From: Lunularia cruciata
Lineage: Eukaryota > Streptophyta > Marchantiopsida > Lunulariales > Lunulariaceae
Direction: 5' to 3'
Assembly: GCA_948567375.1 (NCBI GenBank)
Contig: CAOYZS010000005.1
Coordinates: 744,001-808,000, forward strand
Length of the DNA stretch: 64,000 bases
Both the position numbers and the translations under genes were made by a program. Below are positions 1 through 11,915 of the stretch, in pieces. Each line of letters begins with the position of its first letter. The first letter of the stretch is position 1. A model generated the notes under the pieces. That model was not told the origin of the DNA and made no database searches. It was given only the letters and a program-made list of their open reading frames with translations.

Positions 1-692
1 CCTCGCCCAGTTGATAGGTTCTCCTGCAAACATCTTATGGAAGAACACCACTTGGTGTTTCATCACATAAGTTGTTCTCTCTGGCTTTAGGATTGCCATG
101 AGAGCACTCACGATCCCTCTCTTCACCGGATCTTTGTAACTCTCGACCTTATAACCATTCTTCGTCCTCTTCGAAGGGAAGCATCCCTCACTTCTTGGGT
201 TTTTTTGGCTACCTCTCCCTTCCCCAAGAACGTGGTACCCTACTCCGTGCCTACCTTTCTTCTGAGTACCAATCTTCAATCTGACTCTGTCCAACAAGCT
301 GGATTTCGTCTCTTCCTCTCTTCCTTGGGGCCATCGAGACACTTACTCTCTATTATCTCGGTCATGAACCCTGGAAAACTCACGATCTAGTTCCACACCA
401 AGAATGTAATCCGAAGTTGGCTCAAGACTTAGATTCTTGCCATCACATCTAACATCCGAATTGCATAATTTCTCACTACAAATTTGGAGTTCTTCTTCCC
501 TCCGCCCATCTTTCCTGCTTCTTCATTGTCTCTCGGGTTAACTCTCTCAAATTCTCCTCTACACACTAGTGCGTCTCCAACTCTACTTCCCTTCCCATGA
601 TCTCCTGCAAGACGACTCCTCAATGGCAAAGGAAAATTGCTCAACATTGCTTTGTCGTTAGCGCGATTTTTATAGAGTCGTGCCTTCTTCAT
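1..692 (-). pseudogene. ORF3 (LTR-encoded protein), N-terminal part
   Basis: This is the N-terminal quarter of the LTR-internal reading frame; the rest lies outside the window. Near position 647 (minus) a Met opens a segment rich in SNFPLPLRSRLAGD-type sequence. It is followed by a conserved block (VRNHAIRxLDVxARI) shared with the copies at 10069, 32786 and 58433. In-frame stops near 429 and below show decay. I do not recognise the family. Its place between the LTR start and the LTR promoter is the same in every copy in this window. Confidence 0.7.
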
Positions 693-1059
693 CTCTCTTC
701 AATTTGAGTTTCTATCGAGAAATCACACCTCTTGCATGCGCATGTCACTGTCAAGTGTACTTCACGCGTATGACCGCCAGTTTTTGAGCGGTCCTTTCTT
801 GAATTTCTTGCCCCAAAGAAAAGTTGTTACACTATCTTTGCCTTGGGTTGTCTCCCCGTGATATGAAGACTTCTTACTTCAGGTTGTTTGCTCATAGGGC
901 AAGTCCGAGTACTTCACATATGACCCAAAGCCACATTACTTTGGGTTTCATCTCAAAGATGCTTTTCTTTGCCTTCTTTGGCCATACAGGCACAATCCTA
1001 CTTCTCTATACACTTCTTCTTCTCCATTTTGGAAAAAAACAAAAAATGTGGGTACCACA
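1..1059 (-). repeat. E1 3' LTR, 5' part only (family A LTR)
   Basis: On the minus strand the LTR starts TGTGGTACCCACATTTTTTG right after a polypurine tract and runs off the left edge. It aligns with the E1 5' LTR at 10481-9420 at roughly 90% by eye. It holds a spacer of about 370 bp, then the start of the LTR-encoded ORF3. Confidence 0.85.
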
Positions 1060-1077
1060 TACCCCCTCCTTCAAAAG
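1060..1077 (-). other. E1 polypurine tract
   Basis: On the minus strand CTTTTGAAGGAGGGGGTA lies directly against the TG of the 3' LTR, the expected place for the plus-strand priming PPT. The equivalent tract in E2 is at 17963-17975. Confidence 0.8.
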
Positions 1078-1089
1078 TGAGCATCCCTA

Positions 1090-2510
1090 CGAACATAGGC
1101 CTCGAGTGTCTTAGAGACTTCCAAATCTATGGTCCAATATCTCCGAACTCTCCACCCATTTACTCGAGTGACAAAAGGATTGCCTGCCAGGTCTACAAGC
1201 TGCATGGACCCATTTTCATAAAGATGAAGAACTCAATAGGGCCCCATCCATCTCAAATGCAACTTGCTTGGAAAAAACATTTGGTGATTGTCATATAACA
1301 AAACCAAATCTTCTTCTCGCAAAGCCACAGGCTTGATATGCTTATCATGCCTGACTTTCCTCTACGCTTGTACTTCCTTTGTGGTTTGCATTGCATCATC
1401 TCTTTTCTCTTCTAACCACATTAGTTGATGGATCCAAAGATCTTGGCTTTCTTCCTCCGACAGTCATTCTTTGCAAAGAATCTGATATGTTGATACTTCA
1501 AATTCAAATGGTAGTATGGGATGCAAGCCATATGTCAAGAAGTATGGAGTTTGTTTGGTTGTAATCTTTTATGTCGTTCGATATGCCCACAACACGGTTG
1601 GTAATTTCGTCTCCTAGTCATAAGCACAATTGACAGTGACCTTATTCAAAATTTTGCAAAGTAACCCATCCGCCTTTTCCATTAAGCCATTTGCTTTTGG
1701 GTTATAAGGAGTCATCTTCTGATGTTTAATCTGAAAGTACTTGGTTAATGCCTCTATTATAGAGTTCAAAAAGTGTGTCCCTTAGTCATTGACCAATTCC
1801 AAAGGACGCCCATATTGAGAGATGATGTTTCGAAAGAAAAATTCCGCCATAGTTTTGGCATCATCTCTGCAAGTTGCTTCAGCTTCGACCATCTTGGTAG
1901 CATAGTCAGTGCAAACCAAAATGCATCACTTTCTTGTGACTCAGGTCATTGGTTGAATGGGACCCACAAAATCAATTCCCCATTTCTCAAATGGGGCCAA
2001 AAGTAAAATTGGTCTCAAAGACCATTGGGAAGTAGCCATCGGCTTCCCCGTTCTTTGACAAGCATCACAGCTTTGGATATGAGCATGTGTGTCTTTTTAC
2101 ATTGTAGGCCACCAATACCCCACCAAAAGAATCTTCTTTACAGTATTCTTCAGAGCATAGTGTCCTCCCAATGCTTTGGAGTGTAAAGATTCAATCACTC
2201 CTCCTACTTCGTATGACTCCAAGCATCGCCGAAGTACTTCATCCACCCATCTTGAATAGAATGTTGTGTTTGAGCTGGTACAGCCCCATTTTCTTGAGAA
2301 AGACTTGGCCCTCTGCTCCGGGTCCATCCCTTCAGGACAATGGAGAGTATGCAAATAATGATGTTTTTCTGCTGCATACCTCATACTTTGCATTGCTGTT
2401 AATTGATATAACTCTTCGTCAAGGAACTGATTGTCAATTTCCCACTCCTAGTCTTGATTTTCTAACCTGTACAGGAAGTCTGCATTCGAATGTGAAGCTC
2501 CCTTCCTTAC
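1090..2510 (-). pseudogene. E1 integrase
   Basis: The integrase joins element cDNA to host DNA. On the minus strand an HHCC-like region (HHYLHTLHC and surroundings, near 2370) precedes the core. The core carries the GIDFVGPI aspartate (about 2000), the LELVND aspartate (about 1790) and the NGLMEK glutamate (about 1690), so the D,D,E triad is readable. The C-terminal part runs to about 1090 with no chromodomain before the PPT. Several in-frame stops and small shifts break the frame (for example after VND and before ITTKQTP). E2 carries a better preserved copy at 16560-17950. Confidence 0.8.
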
Positions 2511-2869
2511 TGTGAAGTATATGTGAATTCTTGTAACAACAAGATCCATCTTGCAATTTGCCTGGACAAATCTGCCTTCTTGACCAAATGTTGCAATGCG
2601 TAATGGTCAACATAGAAGACAAACTCGTATCCCAACAGGTACTGGTGAAATTTCTTGCAGGCATACACCATCCCAAGTGCTTCTCTTTTGGTCGTCAAAT
2701 AGTTCTTTTTAGAAACTGAAAGTTGTCGGCTGGCATAATACACCAGGTAGTCCTTCTTCTTCTCGTCCTTCTGACTTAAGACGACCCCGATGGCCATGGA
2801 AAAAGTGTCCACATATACATGAAAAGAGACGTCCCAATTCGGGGCCCTCATAATTGGTGCTTTAACCAA
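2507..2869 (-). pseudogene. E1 RNase H domain
   Basis: This segment of 120 codons is the RNase H domain that follows RT in Ty3/gypsy Pol. VYVDTFSMAIG holds the first catalytic Asp in the usual (T)DAS setting. TTKREALGMV supplies the Glu, and FYVDHYALQHL the second Asp. It overlaps the end of the RT frame by 8 bases in another frame, so one frameshift separates it from RT. It ends at a stop before the linker to integrase. Confidence 0.8.
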
Positions 2870-3776
2870 AATTCTTCTTCAACACTTGGAAAGCTTCTTC
2901 TTGATTTATTTCCCATAGATAGTCTTTGGATTTCTTCAGAAGCTTTGTAAGGGGTGCAGCAAGCACCACATAATTTGACACAAAGCGTCTGTAGCATCTG
3001 ACATGTCCCAAGAAGGCTCTCAGCTCACGGATGTTCTTCAGGGATTCCAAAGCTCTGATTACTTTAACCTTCTCGACATCAACTTCAATACCTCGGCTTG
3101 ACACGTGATGCCCCAAAATAATTCCCTCTTTCATTGCGAAGAAGCATTTCTCTGGGTGTAATGACAAGCCGGCAAAACGACACCTTTCAAAAGTTTGGCA
3201 AAGGTCATCTAAATGTACATCTCTTCGCCCAAACACACAAAAATCATCAATGAAGACTTCCACAAATTTGCATAAGAAATCTTTGAAGATTGAATTCATC
3301 ATCCACTGGAAAGTAGCGGGAGCTTTACACAACCCAAAGGGCATTTGATTGTAAGCAAAAGTGCCCCAATTGGTCATGAATGCAGTTTTATCCTTGTCCT
3401 CCTCTCGAATAGTTACTTGATTGTAACCTGAAAATCCATTGAGAAAGCTATAACAAGGGTGACCAACTACTTGATCTAGAATTGTATCAATAAAAGGCAA
3501 GGGAGGATGATCCTTCCTTGTGACTGCGTTCAACTTACAAAAGTCTTGGCACACTCGGATCGTCCCTGTTTTCTTCTTCGGGACAATGACAATGGGGGAG
3601 ACCCATTCACTACTTAAGACATGGAAGATGATTCTGGCCCCTAAGTACTTGTCAATTTCATCTTTCACCAAGAGCGAGTACTTTGGGTTCAGGCAGTATT
3701 GTCTCTGCCGAACCGGAACTGCACCTTCAACCAGATCAATCCAATGTTCTCCAAATTCTTGTGGAATACCCAACAT
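2862..3776 (-). pseudogene. E1 reverse transcriptase, catalytic Asp of motif A changed to Asn
   Basis: This is 304 open codons of Ty3/gypsy RT, from the N-terminal block (LVEGAVPVRQRQYCLNP) through SEWVSPIVIVPKK and RVCQDFCKLN to the thumb and connection. Motif C reads FIDDFCVF (about residues 175-182), so its Asp pair is intact. Motif A reads FLNGFSGYNQV (about residues 109-119) where the family has FLDGFSGYNQ. A G-to-A change turns the metal-binding Asp into Asn, which should abolish polymerisation. Downstream blocks (FGLCKAPATFQ, EKCFFAMKEG, LGHHVSSRGI, AFLGHVRCYRRF) are clear. The frame stays open despite the lost residue. Confidence 0.9.
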
Positions 3777-3940
3777 TTGATCAATAGACTAGGCGAATAC
3801 AACCTGGAATTCTATGAATAGGGCAATGTATCCTGCCAACTCCTCCAAAGTGATTGTCTTCAAAATTTTTAAAATTTTACTTTCAGTCAAGACACATGTT
3901 GACAGTCATCGGGGTTGATGACTCCTTCAATGTGGCTTAC

Positions 3941-4450
3941 TCAGCTTAACCCAAGGCGAGCTGCCATCAAACCCCCTTCCTCCAAGTCAAGTTCACCCCA
4001 GGCAAGGTCATATGGATCTTCATCTTTGATATCCACCTCATAGCATTCCAAGTAATTGACTTGAACTTTGTCTTTGGATTCGTCTGAGGACAAAGACGAT
4101 GAGTCTTTGGATTTGTCCTCCTCTTCTGACAAACTCATTTCCCCAAGATGGGCAAATTTTGTCCAACTCACAGTCACCAGCTTCTGATCTTTAGACAAAA
4201 TGTCCTTGAATTGTAACTTTTGTTGATGCCAATCCACCACAACTTGGGCACTATACAACCAAGGTCTTTTGATCAACAAAGGGTAACGAGTCTTTGTCAC
4301 TGGTCGCAACACAATGTAATTCAACTTGAAGGGCACCCCTCCAATGATCGTGGTAATGTTTGACAGCATGCCCAAAGGCCGTCTCCTGGTTTGGTCTGCA
4401 AATTTCAAAACTCTGGGTGTTGGCTCAAACGTATGATACCCCAGTCAATT
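3941..4450 (-). pseudogene. E1 retropepsin-like protease, C-terminal part and tail
   Basis: The Asp-Ser-Gly active site would fall near 4490-4470 (minus). There the sequence is disturbed by a small insertion, and a frame change leads into SGVNVMTKDIAN, which is followed by a stop. The open part (3941-4408) carries the conserved body RRRPLGMLSNITTIIGG, LNYIVLRPV, YPLLIKRPWLYSAQ, which recurs in E2 (15390-15550) and E5 (54730-54855). An acidic Ser/Glu-rich tail (about 4140-4070) follows. Gag-Pol maturation by this copy is unlikely. Confidence 0.7.
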
Positions 4451-4988
4451 TGCAATATCCTTGGTCATGACATTCACACCGGAACCCGATCATGGGTATC
4501 AATGTGATCATGCACCCTGCAATCTCCACGTCAACCTCAGGAGATCCCAGATCTTCTTGTTCACTATGATAGATAGTGGGCAGGTCCTTCTTTGACATCG
4601 ACCTCACCTTCTTAAGGGCCGAATTCAGCTGCTTCTTGTATATCTTATTGTCTTCCCACAATTGCTTGAATGTAACATTGGCATTTGTGGCTGCCAAATC
4701 CCCTACAATATCATATTGGGGTACTCCTCCCAATTTGACCGTCTTTGCCTTCGGCTTTGGGTTCGAAGTCTCTCCATGTTCCATTTTGACTTTGGGATGT
4801 TTTAAAATGGTGACGGGATTGCTAGTGGCCTTAACCCAAGGTTCCTCGGGTTGGCCCACCTTGGCTTGGATTAGACCCTTTACTTTGGATCGGATGTCCG
4901 CCAGAAAAACTAGAGGCTTTGTCTTCGTCTCCTCTTCCAAACTCAGTTCCTGAGTTCTGAGTAGTGCCTCTTTAAGTTCTTCCTGCAA
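4425..4988 (-). pseudogene. E1 Gag-Pol spacer ahead of protease
   Basis: An open segment of 187 codons between the gag zinc knuckles and the protease. It is charged and probably helical, with an ELKEALLRTQELSLEEE region at the N-terminus and VGQPEEPWVKATSNPVTILK in the middle. It matches the E2 segment at 14760-15240 closely, so it is a real part of the polyprotein. I know of no function for it. The end runs out of frame at the protease active site. Confidence 0.65.
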
Positions 4989-4999
4989 GGCTTTAGCTT

Positions 5000-7100
5000 T
5001 GGCTTCTGAGAGGATCTTTTCCTACTTGGCAGAAAGAATTGCCTTCGGGCACAGTCTCTTTGCCTTTCTGGAAGATGATGAGGTTGTACTCAGTTCTCTG
5101 GGATTACACTTCTTCTTACTTGCGCATGTCTCAACCTTCAAAATTTCAAGGTCAGGCCATTCCCCTTCCGAGGCCGGACGCCCTTCCTGAGGTCTCTCCT
5201 CCTCAAGCGTGATGCAATTACATTAGTATCCCCCTTTGCCTGAATTGCTGCACGCTCAACGGGAGTCTGTACATATTTTACAGGCAGCTTTGGGTTTGGT
5301 GGGTGAGGGCATTGGTTGCCCGTATGGCCCAATCCTTTGCAATTTCCGCATAGGAGAACGTACCCGATTTGCCTTCTTGGCTCCGGACAGTTTGGAGACC
5401 AATGTCCCATTGAGCCACAATTGTAATAGGCTTCGGGTGCAGCATTCTGAGGTCAATTTTGGTTGCTCATCGGTGGTCTTCATGGAAGAGCATTGGGGTT
5501 ATACTCCCTTGGTTCAAACCTTGGACCTTGATAAGATGTGCTCGCCTGAGGTTGTACCTCTTGCATTTGGTACACAACCTCTTCTTCCTCACCTTGGTTC
5601 CATCCCAAAACCCAATCAATCTGCTGCACCAGGAATGCATTACGAGTATTGCATTTTGTGTTTGCATGGCCCTACTTGCCACATGCAGTGCACCATACAT
5701 TCAATCTGCCAAATGTTGGGGCCTTCCTTTGGTCTTTAGCCCCAATCATCTGGATCTTAAAATCTGAAAACTCCTTGATGAGAGCATCCAACTTTGTATT
5801 TGCCTTATGTACACTCTTTGTTGGAAGAGTCACTGGTTTCTTACCCCCTTGTCTTGGCTTTGATTCTTCTTTGGATTCCAAAGAAGAGCTCAAAACATGG
5901 AGGATTCCTCCAAAGAAGGGGATGTATTGCGCAAAGCTCTCCTTCTGGGCTTCTTGCTTTTCTTCTCCCAATTGCTCTGGTTGCCAGCAGAGTGAGAGTG
6001 GGCCACCTCGTAACGGGCGACATGTTTGAGTACCTTGTCCAGGGAAGTTACATTCCTCTCCCTCGCAAAGATTCAAATCTTTGGGGAAAGTCCTCCCAGG
6101 AACCAGGTAATGGCTTGCGCATCAGAGTAATCCACCACCCCCGATTGCTTTGGAACTCGGTTTAAGAGTGCCATGAACCGCTTAGAGTAGTCTCTCAACT
6201 TCTCCTTCTTGCCTTGGTCTAAATCATTGAGTGCCGCGAAGACACTCGTGTCGTAGTCAACCTCCCGGAATCATTCCAAGAAGTTGTTTCTCAAGTCCGC
6301 CTAGTCTGCCAGTACAAACCCCTTCTGAGTCACATGGGTGTACCAACTTTGAGCTTTCTTTTGGAGCAGACTTAGGAAAATTTGCAGTCGATCTGCCAAG
6401 TCATGCTCCTTGTTAGCAAAGGAGATGACTTTCAATTCTTTGATGAATTCATCGGAGTCTTCATCTTGTTCTGTCCCCCTTATACTTCTGATAGGAGTGT
6501 CGGGTGAAGGGCAACAAAGTCATTGTTCAATGCACTGAGATTGACTGGGGTAGAGTTGAACTTGATGGAACCAAGGAATTGGCTGGAATTGACGCCATGT
6601 TGTCAGCCTTAGGATTCCAATTTGTCAAATTCAAGGTAGGGTCTTCTTTGACAATTTCTCATATGAGGGTGTCGACTTCAACCCGATTGGAAGATTCAGG
6701 ATCAACACCTTCAATGTGTTCTTCAAAATTCCTTCGGGACAACCAAGGAATTGTTCATAGAAGATGTTGACACTCTTCTTCCATGAGTGTCCGTGTTGTC
6801 TTTTCCCAAACAAAGTTCTTTAAGGATGCAGCCTCCTTTACAACTCTAGGGGAAGTCAATGTACTAGGCCGTAAAGCATATGTTTGGCCACTTGAGTCTT
6901 TCTTCTTTTTGGACGAAGAGGGGGATGCAAAGTAGCCTTGCTAACCGCCTTCACATTTCTTGTGGTCAAGTTCTTGCAGGGCTTCTTGCACTTCGTGAAG
7001 AAGTTGAAAGTCCAATGCCTCTCGTTCGGTTTCATCAAAAGTGGATAGGACTTTCAGATGATTTTCTTCTTCATGCTGCAATGCTCGTCTTTGAACTCTC
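5000..7100 (-). pseudogene. E1 gag with three zinc knuckles
   Basis: Gag forms the particle. Minus-strand pieces in different frames reconstruct the family gag: an N-terminal coiled-coil stretch (7095-6850), the capsid-like region (about 6740-6100), a KKPKRR-type basic segment (about 5950) and then knuckles. Knuckle 1 (CTACGK.GHANTKC, about 5690-5650) is cut by a stop. Knuckle 2 (about 5430-5390) has lost its first Cys (YNCGSMGHWSPNC). Knuckle 3 (CGNCKGLGHTGNQC, about 5350-5310) is intact. At least four frameshifts are needed, so no gag is made from this copy. Confidence 0.75.
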
Positions 7101-7119
7101 TCTTCCTGTTGTTCTCTCA

Positions 7120-10100
7120 AGGCACAACTTCCTTGATCAAAATTGCTTCACATCAACTTTGCACTACACTCACAAATGCAGAATACTACCAACACTGATG
7201 TGGGATCCAACATCCAACAAGCACTCTGACTTGCACTTCAAATTCTCCACACACTCACAAACACAATTGCAAAGTTGATACTTGGAATCAAGCTTAAGCA
7301 ACAAGCACAACTTCACAGCAGTTCACTTTATCTATTCTCAGAAATAATGAGCACTGAACAACATAAGACTGCAAATGCCACTCTTAAGTAGTGAAGCAAT
7401 CTACAGTTATCTTCCTAATGCACCTCTTCCTAACAACTCTACAAACCTGCAGATCCAAAATGACAGTGCACCTCTTCATATCTGCCTATTCACATCTGAA
7501 ATCGGTTACTAATCTGATCCAATGTCTACTTCTTCCTCGGTTTTCAAGCCCAAACCCAAAGTAACTTTACTTCCTACTACTCTGTCCTTCGGTTTCATAA
7601 TTCCTACATCTTTTACCAGATCTAACAATTCTCTATCCTGATCTGACATTTCACAAGTGGGTAATCTATCTAACTCCTTACCTGCTGACCCACTCTTCTC
7701 TTATGTCTCCAATGGTAACTCCAAAGACGTATGTACTCCTACTTCATCTACTTCGGGTTTTGCTCTAACATCTTTCCAAAGTTTATCTATCTCTAATTTC
7801 ACTACGTCTAATCTGATCATGATATTGTCTTCTACTTCCAATATTTTCCTATCTACATGAGTTCTGAGACTAATTAACAGAGCATTCAAGTCTGTATCCT
7901 TCACATGTCTCCTCTCGTCTCTTGTACCAACAACTTCAACTCGTGCAGCCTCGTCTCTTCAATACAAACACTTGCCTCTGTACTTAACATCACATTCATC
8001 CTGATTACGATCTCCAATCTCATCTTCCTTTCATGCTCCCGATCTGCAAGCCAATCTTCCATGTACATTGCCAATTCTACCTCAAACTCGGCTTTCACAG
8101 TTTCCTTCTCCTTCTCCTTCTGCACAATCTTCTCCTCCTGATTATGAAGTAACTCTCATAATCTCTCTTCTTCCCTATATCTCACTGTCAACTCCCATTG
8201 CCACAATTGCTTATTCTCTTCTACACTCTCCATCACTCTATCAAGCTCTTGTTCTTTCTTTGCTACCCTCGCCATAGCATAGATAATTTCTAGTTTTGAA
8301 TCAACAAACTGCTGCTTCAAGATTTTGTACTCAACTACTTGTCTCTCCCTTGCTATGTCACTCTTCTTCACAAGTTCTTCTCGATACCTCACTTCTCTCT
8401 TCAAAATCTCAATTACTTGACATTGCACTATTGCATCCCCTTGTAGTACTTCCCTTTCCTCCTTGCCTTGAATTATACTCTTCTTCAACTCCGAGTTCTC
8501 TTCTTCCAGTCTTGCCAATACCTGCAACACAGTCTTCACCTCCGGACACTTTGACTGCATCTCTTTCTTCTTGTGCTCTAGCTTCACTAACAACGGGCAC
8601 ACAATTTCTTGCAGGTACTCCACTCCATCACTTGCAAATACTTCAACTTGCGGAGTGATCTCCTTCTTCACCTCTTCTTCTCCCGATACTTGCCTTCTTC
8701 TCTACAGTCGTCGTATCAGAATAGATGCTTCACTTCCCGAACTAGCATTCTCCTCTTCCCTTGCCTTGCTTGGACCTGCTTCACACTCCACCTTGCGCCT
8801 CGACCAAACTTCCCTCTGAATCGTAATCTTATTCTCCTCCGGCTCGGGTACCTTGTCCTCCAACTTTGCATTATTCTCTTCCTTGAGCTCCACCCGAACT
8901 TCTTCTTTTGCTGCAAGTACCGACGTCATCTCTCCACCTTCATTGTTGTCGCCACTCGTATCCCCACTTTGTAGCATGAGATCAGGTTCTTCCTTGTGTT
9001 CCGAGTCTTTGGACTTGCACTTGACTTCACCTTCCGAGTCTTCTTCCGATGATGCAATCACCACCATATCTTTCCTCGGGTTTCCTCTCTTGGTCTTCTA
9101 AGGTCATGTCTTCTCTATGTCTTCGCCTTCTCCTTGTTGACTCTACTTCTTCGACTTTGGAGTACTCACTTCTACCTTTGCACTCTTCCCTGTTTGCACG
9201 TAGTACTCATCAGTGCTTTGGATTTGAAGAATATACTGTTGCTCCTCCGTGTCGACTTCTCTTCTCAAGTCGGGATGAAAGTGAGACACCATTCTGCTTT
9301 GCTCCGCCGCATTGAGCAAGTTTAACCCGAGGTAGAAATGTGCTGCAAACGGCACAATGTAGTGTAAAGGCAACTTATCCCGCAAATTCCACACCATCTG
9401 CCTCTTTCTTCCATGGAGGCACCTCGCCCAATTGATAGGTTCTCCTGCAAACATCTTATGGAAGCACACCGCTTGGTGTTTCATCACATAAGTCATTCTC
9501 TTCGGCTTCAAGATTGCCATGAGAACACTCACGATCCCTCTCTTCACCGGATCTTTGTAACTCTTGACCTTATACCCATTCTTCATCCTCTTCAAAGAGA
9601 AGGCATCCCTCACCTCTTGGGTTTCTTCGGCTACCTCTCCCTTCCCCAAGAACGTGGTACCCTACTCCGTGCTTGCCTCTCTTCCAAGTACCAATCTCCA
9701 ACCTGACTCTATCCACCGAGCCGGATTTCCTCTTGTCCCCTCTTCCTCAGGGCCATCGAGACACTTACTCTCTATTATCTTGGTCATGAACCCTGGAAAA
9801 CTCACGTTCTAGTTCCATGCCAAGAATGTGATCCGAAGTCGGCTCAAGACTTCAATTCTTGCAATCACATCTAACCTCCAAATTGCATGATTTCTCATTG
9901 CAAATTTGGAGTTTTTCTTCCCTCCTCCCATCTTTCTTGCTTCTTCACTGCCTCTTGGGTTAACTCTCTCGAATTCTCCTCTACACACTAGCGCATCTTC
10001 AGCTCTACTTCCCTTCCCACAATCTCCTACAAGATGACTCCTCAATGGCAAAGGAAAATTGCTCAACATTGCTTCATCGTTAGCCCAATTTTTATAGAGT

Positions 10101-10481
10101 TGCGCCTTCTTTGTCTCTCTTCAATTCAAGTTTCTATCGGGAAATCACACCTCTTGCATGTGCCTGTCAATGTCAAGTGTACTTCTTGTGTATGACCGTC
10201 GGTTCTTGAACGGTCCCTTCTTGAATTTCTCGCCCCAAAGAAAAGTTATTACACTATCTTTGCCTTGGGTTGTCTCTCCCCGATACGAAGAATTCTTACT
10301 TTGGGTTGTCTGTTGATAGGGCAAGTCCAAGTACTTTGCCCTATGACCCAAAACCATGTTACCTCAGGTTTCATCTTGAAGACGCTTTTCTTCGCCTTCT
10401 TTGGCCATACAAGCGCAATCCAACTTCTCTATACACTTCTTCTTCTCCATTTCAAAAAAAACAAAAAATGTGGGTACCACA
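7120..10481 (-). repeat. E1 5' LTR (family A), 3' end deleted
   Basis: The LTR starts at 10481 (minus) with TGTGGTACCCACA and includes a spacer to about 10070, ORF3 (10069-7509) and the promoter and leader part, where CACTACTTAAGAGTGG matches the TATTTAAG box of other copies (about 7385). At 7120 it fuses directly to gag. About 400 bp, including the LTR terminus and PBS, are missing compared with E2. Confidence 0.85.
7509..10069 (-). pseudogene. ORF3: protein of about 850 aa encoded inside the LTR
   Basis: This is one of the best copies of the LTR-internal frame. From 10069 to about 7900 a single frame holds with only a few stops (near 9809, 9143-9100, 8702 and 8156); one frameshift near 7900 leads to the C-terminal EEEVDIGSD and the stop at 7511-7509. 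In order: a basic N-terminus; the conserved globular part KDPVKRGIVS, ILKPKRMTYVMKHQAV, FAGEPINWARCLHGR, PFAAHFYLGLNLL, HFHPDLRREVD (about 9580-9200); an acidic Ser/Glu stretch (about 9070-8850); then long Lys/Glu-rich coiled coil (8670-7700). No signal peptide or membrane span is visible, which argues against an envelope. The stop at 9809 is TAG where related copies have TGG. I do not recognise the family. Confidence 0.75.
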
Positions 10482-11791
10482 AGGAGTCTTGGCAAGTCTA
10501 TGAACTGCCAAGGGGAAGAAAAATATGCATGCAGCCAAGGTGGGCCCAATAAAGTCACCACAAAAGAGGAGGAGAGCTTGGATGGAGAAACCTTAAAAGT
10601 AGAAAGATTGTGACTTCGGGGTAAGGCACAAGAAGGAGTGTTGCTTGAAGAGGATGAAAAAGGCCATGCCGATGACAAGAAGTGTGACAAAGGGGAGTAT
10701 CTATCAAAGGTCGTGTGTCAGCTGTTCGCATTCCTACAATATAAGAAAGTAGAGATGGTGAGCGCTAACCTCGATGTGCATGATGAGTTGGTTGCAGTAG
10801 AGAAGTGGAGTGCAAAAACCTTGTTGTTGAGAAGCAAGCTAATGAGAGTAGAGATGGAAGCCAAAGAACTTTGGGTGGAGGAGATTCTTTGGAGTAGGCA
10901 CTCTGAAGTAATGAGAGAGGATTTGGTGAAGTGTCGTGAAGAGGCAAAGGAGATGATAGCATTGGTCAAGTGCAGAAGGGAGAAATTGCTGATGCATGAG
11001 TAGATTTAATACACTCAAAGGCGAGTGCAGTAGTAATGGAGCAAGAGTTGGGGAGTCTCAAGAAGAAGGCCATTGAGAAAGATCAAGCTTGGCAGGGGAG
11101 TGAGCCGAGCATGGTAGAGAAGAAGATTGATTGTGAGAATTGTTGAGGGTGGCAAAAGAGCAAAATGTTGTGAATCGATAGGAGAAGGAGGTGATGAAGG
11201 CTGAATTTGAGGACAAGCTCTAGATGTATTGCAATGAGTTGGAGGAAGAAAGAAGAAGGAGAAGCTCAAGATTGTAGGAGAAGCTGATGATGTAGCTAGG
11301 GTGGTAAATGAGATCAAGGCAATGTTGAGCATGGGGGTTGGAAGAGGCCAGATTGCACGAGTTGAAATTGTTGGTGCGGGAGACACACAAGAGAAAGGCA
11401 AAAGACACAAAGTTGAACAAGGTATTAATTCATCTGCAAGAACGAGTAGATAGAAAAATGTTAGAAGTAGGAGACAATGTGTGTCTCAGATTGGACTTGT
11501 TAAGACCAAGCTAGATAAACTTCATAGTGAAGTACAAGAAGTTAGAAGACTCAAAGTAGAAAAAGTGGGAGTGCAAGTGTCTTTAGAGTTGTTTTCTGAG
11601 ATATTAGAGAAGAGTGGAGTGGAAGATAAAGAATTAGATAAGGTACCCACTAGTGCAATTGAAGTTTGTAATGAAGACATTGTAGAAATAGAAGAGTTAG
11701 GAGTGGAATTGAGTAGACCCAAAGATGGGGAAATTCTCAAAGGAACATCGGGTATGACACCAAAGTTGAAGTTGACATCGGATTGGAGTAG
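10482..11791 (+). pseudogene. ORF3 fragment, acidic and coiled-coil half
   Basis: C-terminal half of the LTR-encoded protein in E2's 5' LTR. Open stretches at 10638-11003 and 11481-11790 are Lys/Glu-rich with heptad-like spacing. They align with 19640-20950 in E2's own 3' LTR. Stops lie near 11003, 11223 and 11145, and the frame shifts between the blocks. The N-terminal globular half is missing because of the E1 insertion. Confidence 0.65.
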
Positions 11792-11907
11792 AAATAGTTT
11801 TGAGATATGAAGAGGTTGATATGAAGAGATGCATTGTCATTTCAGACCTATAGGTAGGAAAAGTTGTTGTAGAATGGTATTTTGTTAGCAATTGCCAATT
11901 GCTCTAC

Positions 11908-11915
11908 TATTTAAA
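11908..11915 (+). promoter_or_regulatory. TATA-like box of E2 5' LTR
   Basis: TATTTAAA about 117 bp after the ORF3 stop and about 677 bp before the LTR end. The same box at the same distances recurs at 21070, 53698, 61595 and 63228, which marks it as the likely LTR promoter. Confidence 0.6.

Larger units (their letters stand above)
1..10481 (-). mobile_element. E1: family A Ty3/gypsy LTR retrotransposon, 3' end outside window
   Basis: Read on the minus strand the order is 5' LTR (10481 to about 7120), gag, protease, RT, RNase H, integrase, polypurine tract (1077-1060) and the start of the 3' LTR (1059 to beyond base 1). Integrase follows RT/RNase H and no chromodomain is seen after it, which suits the non-chromoviral Tat/Athila side of Ty3/gypsy. 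E1 begins exactly at the TGTGGTACCC terminus (10481) and abuts the interior of a plus-strand LTR at 10482, so it is inserted in the 5' LTR of element E2. A deletion joining the LTR to gag near 7120 has removed the LTR end and the primer-binding site. RT and gag are damaged; E1 is not autonomous. Confidence 0.85.

Noticed and set aside
7509-10069. ORF3 as an envelope-like gene (Athila type) between pol and the LTR
   Set aside because: No signal peptide or membrane span is visible. The PPT lies before ORF3, and solo LTRs with target duplications include it, so it belongs to the LTR.
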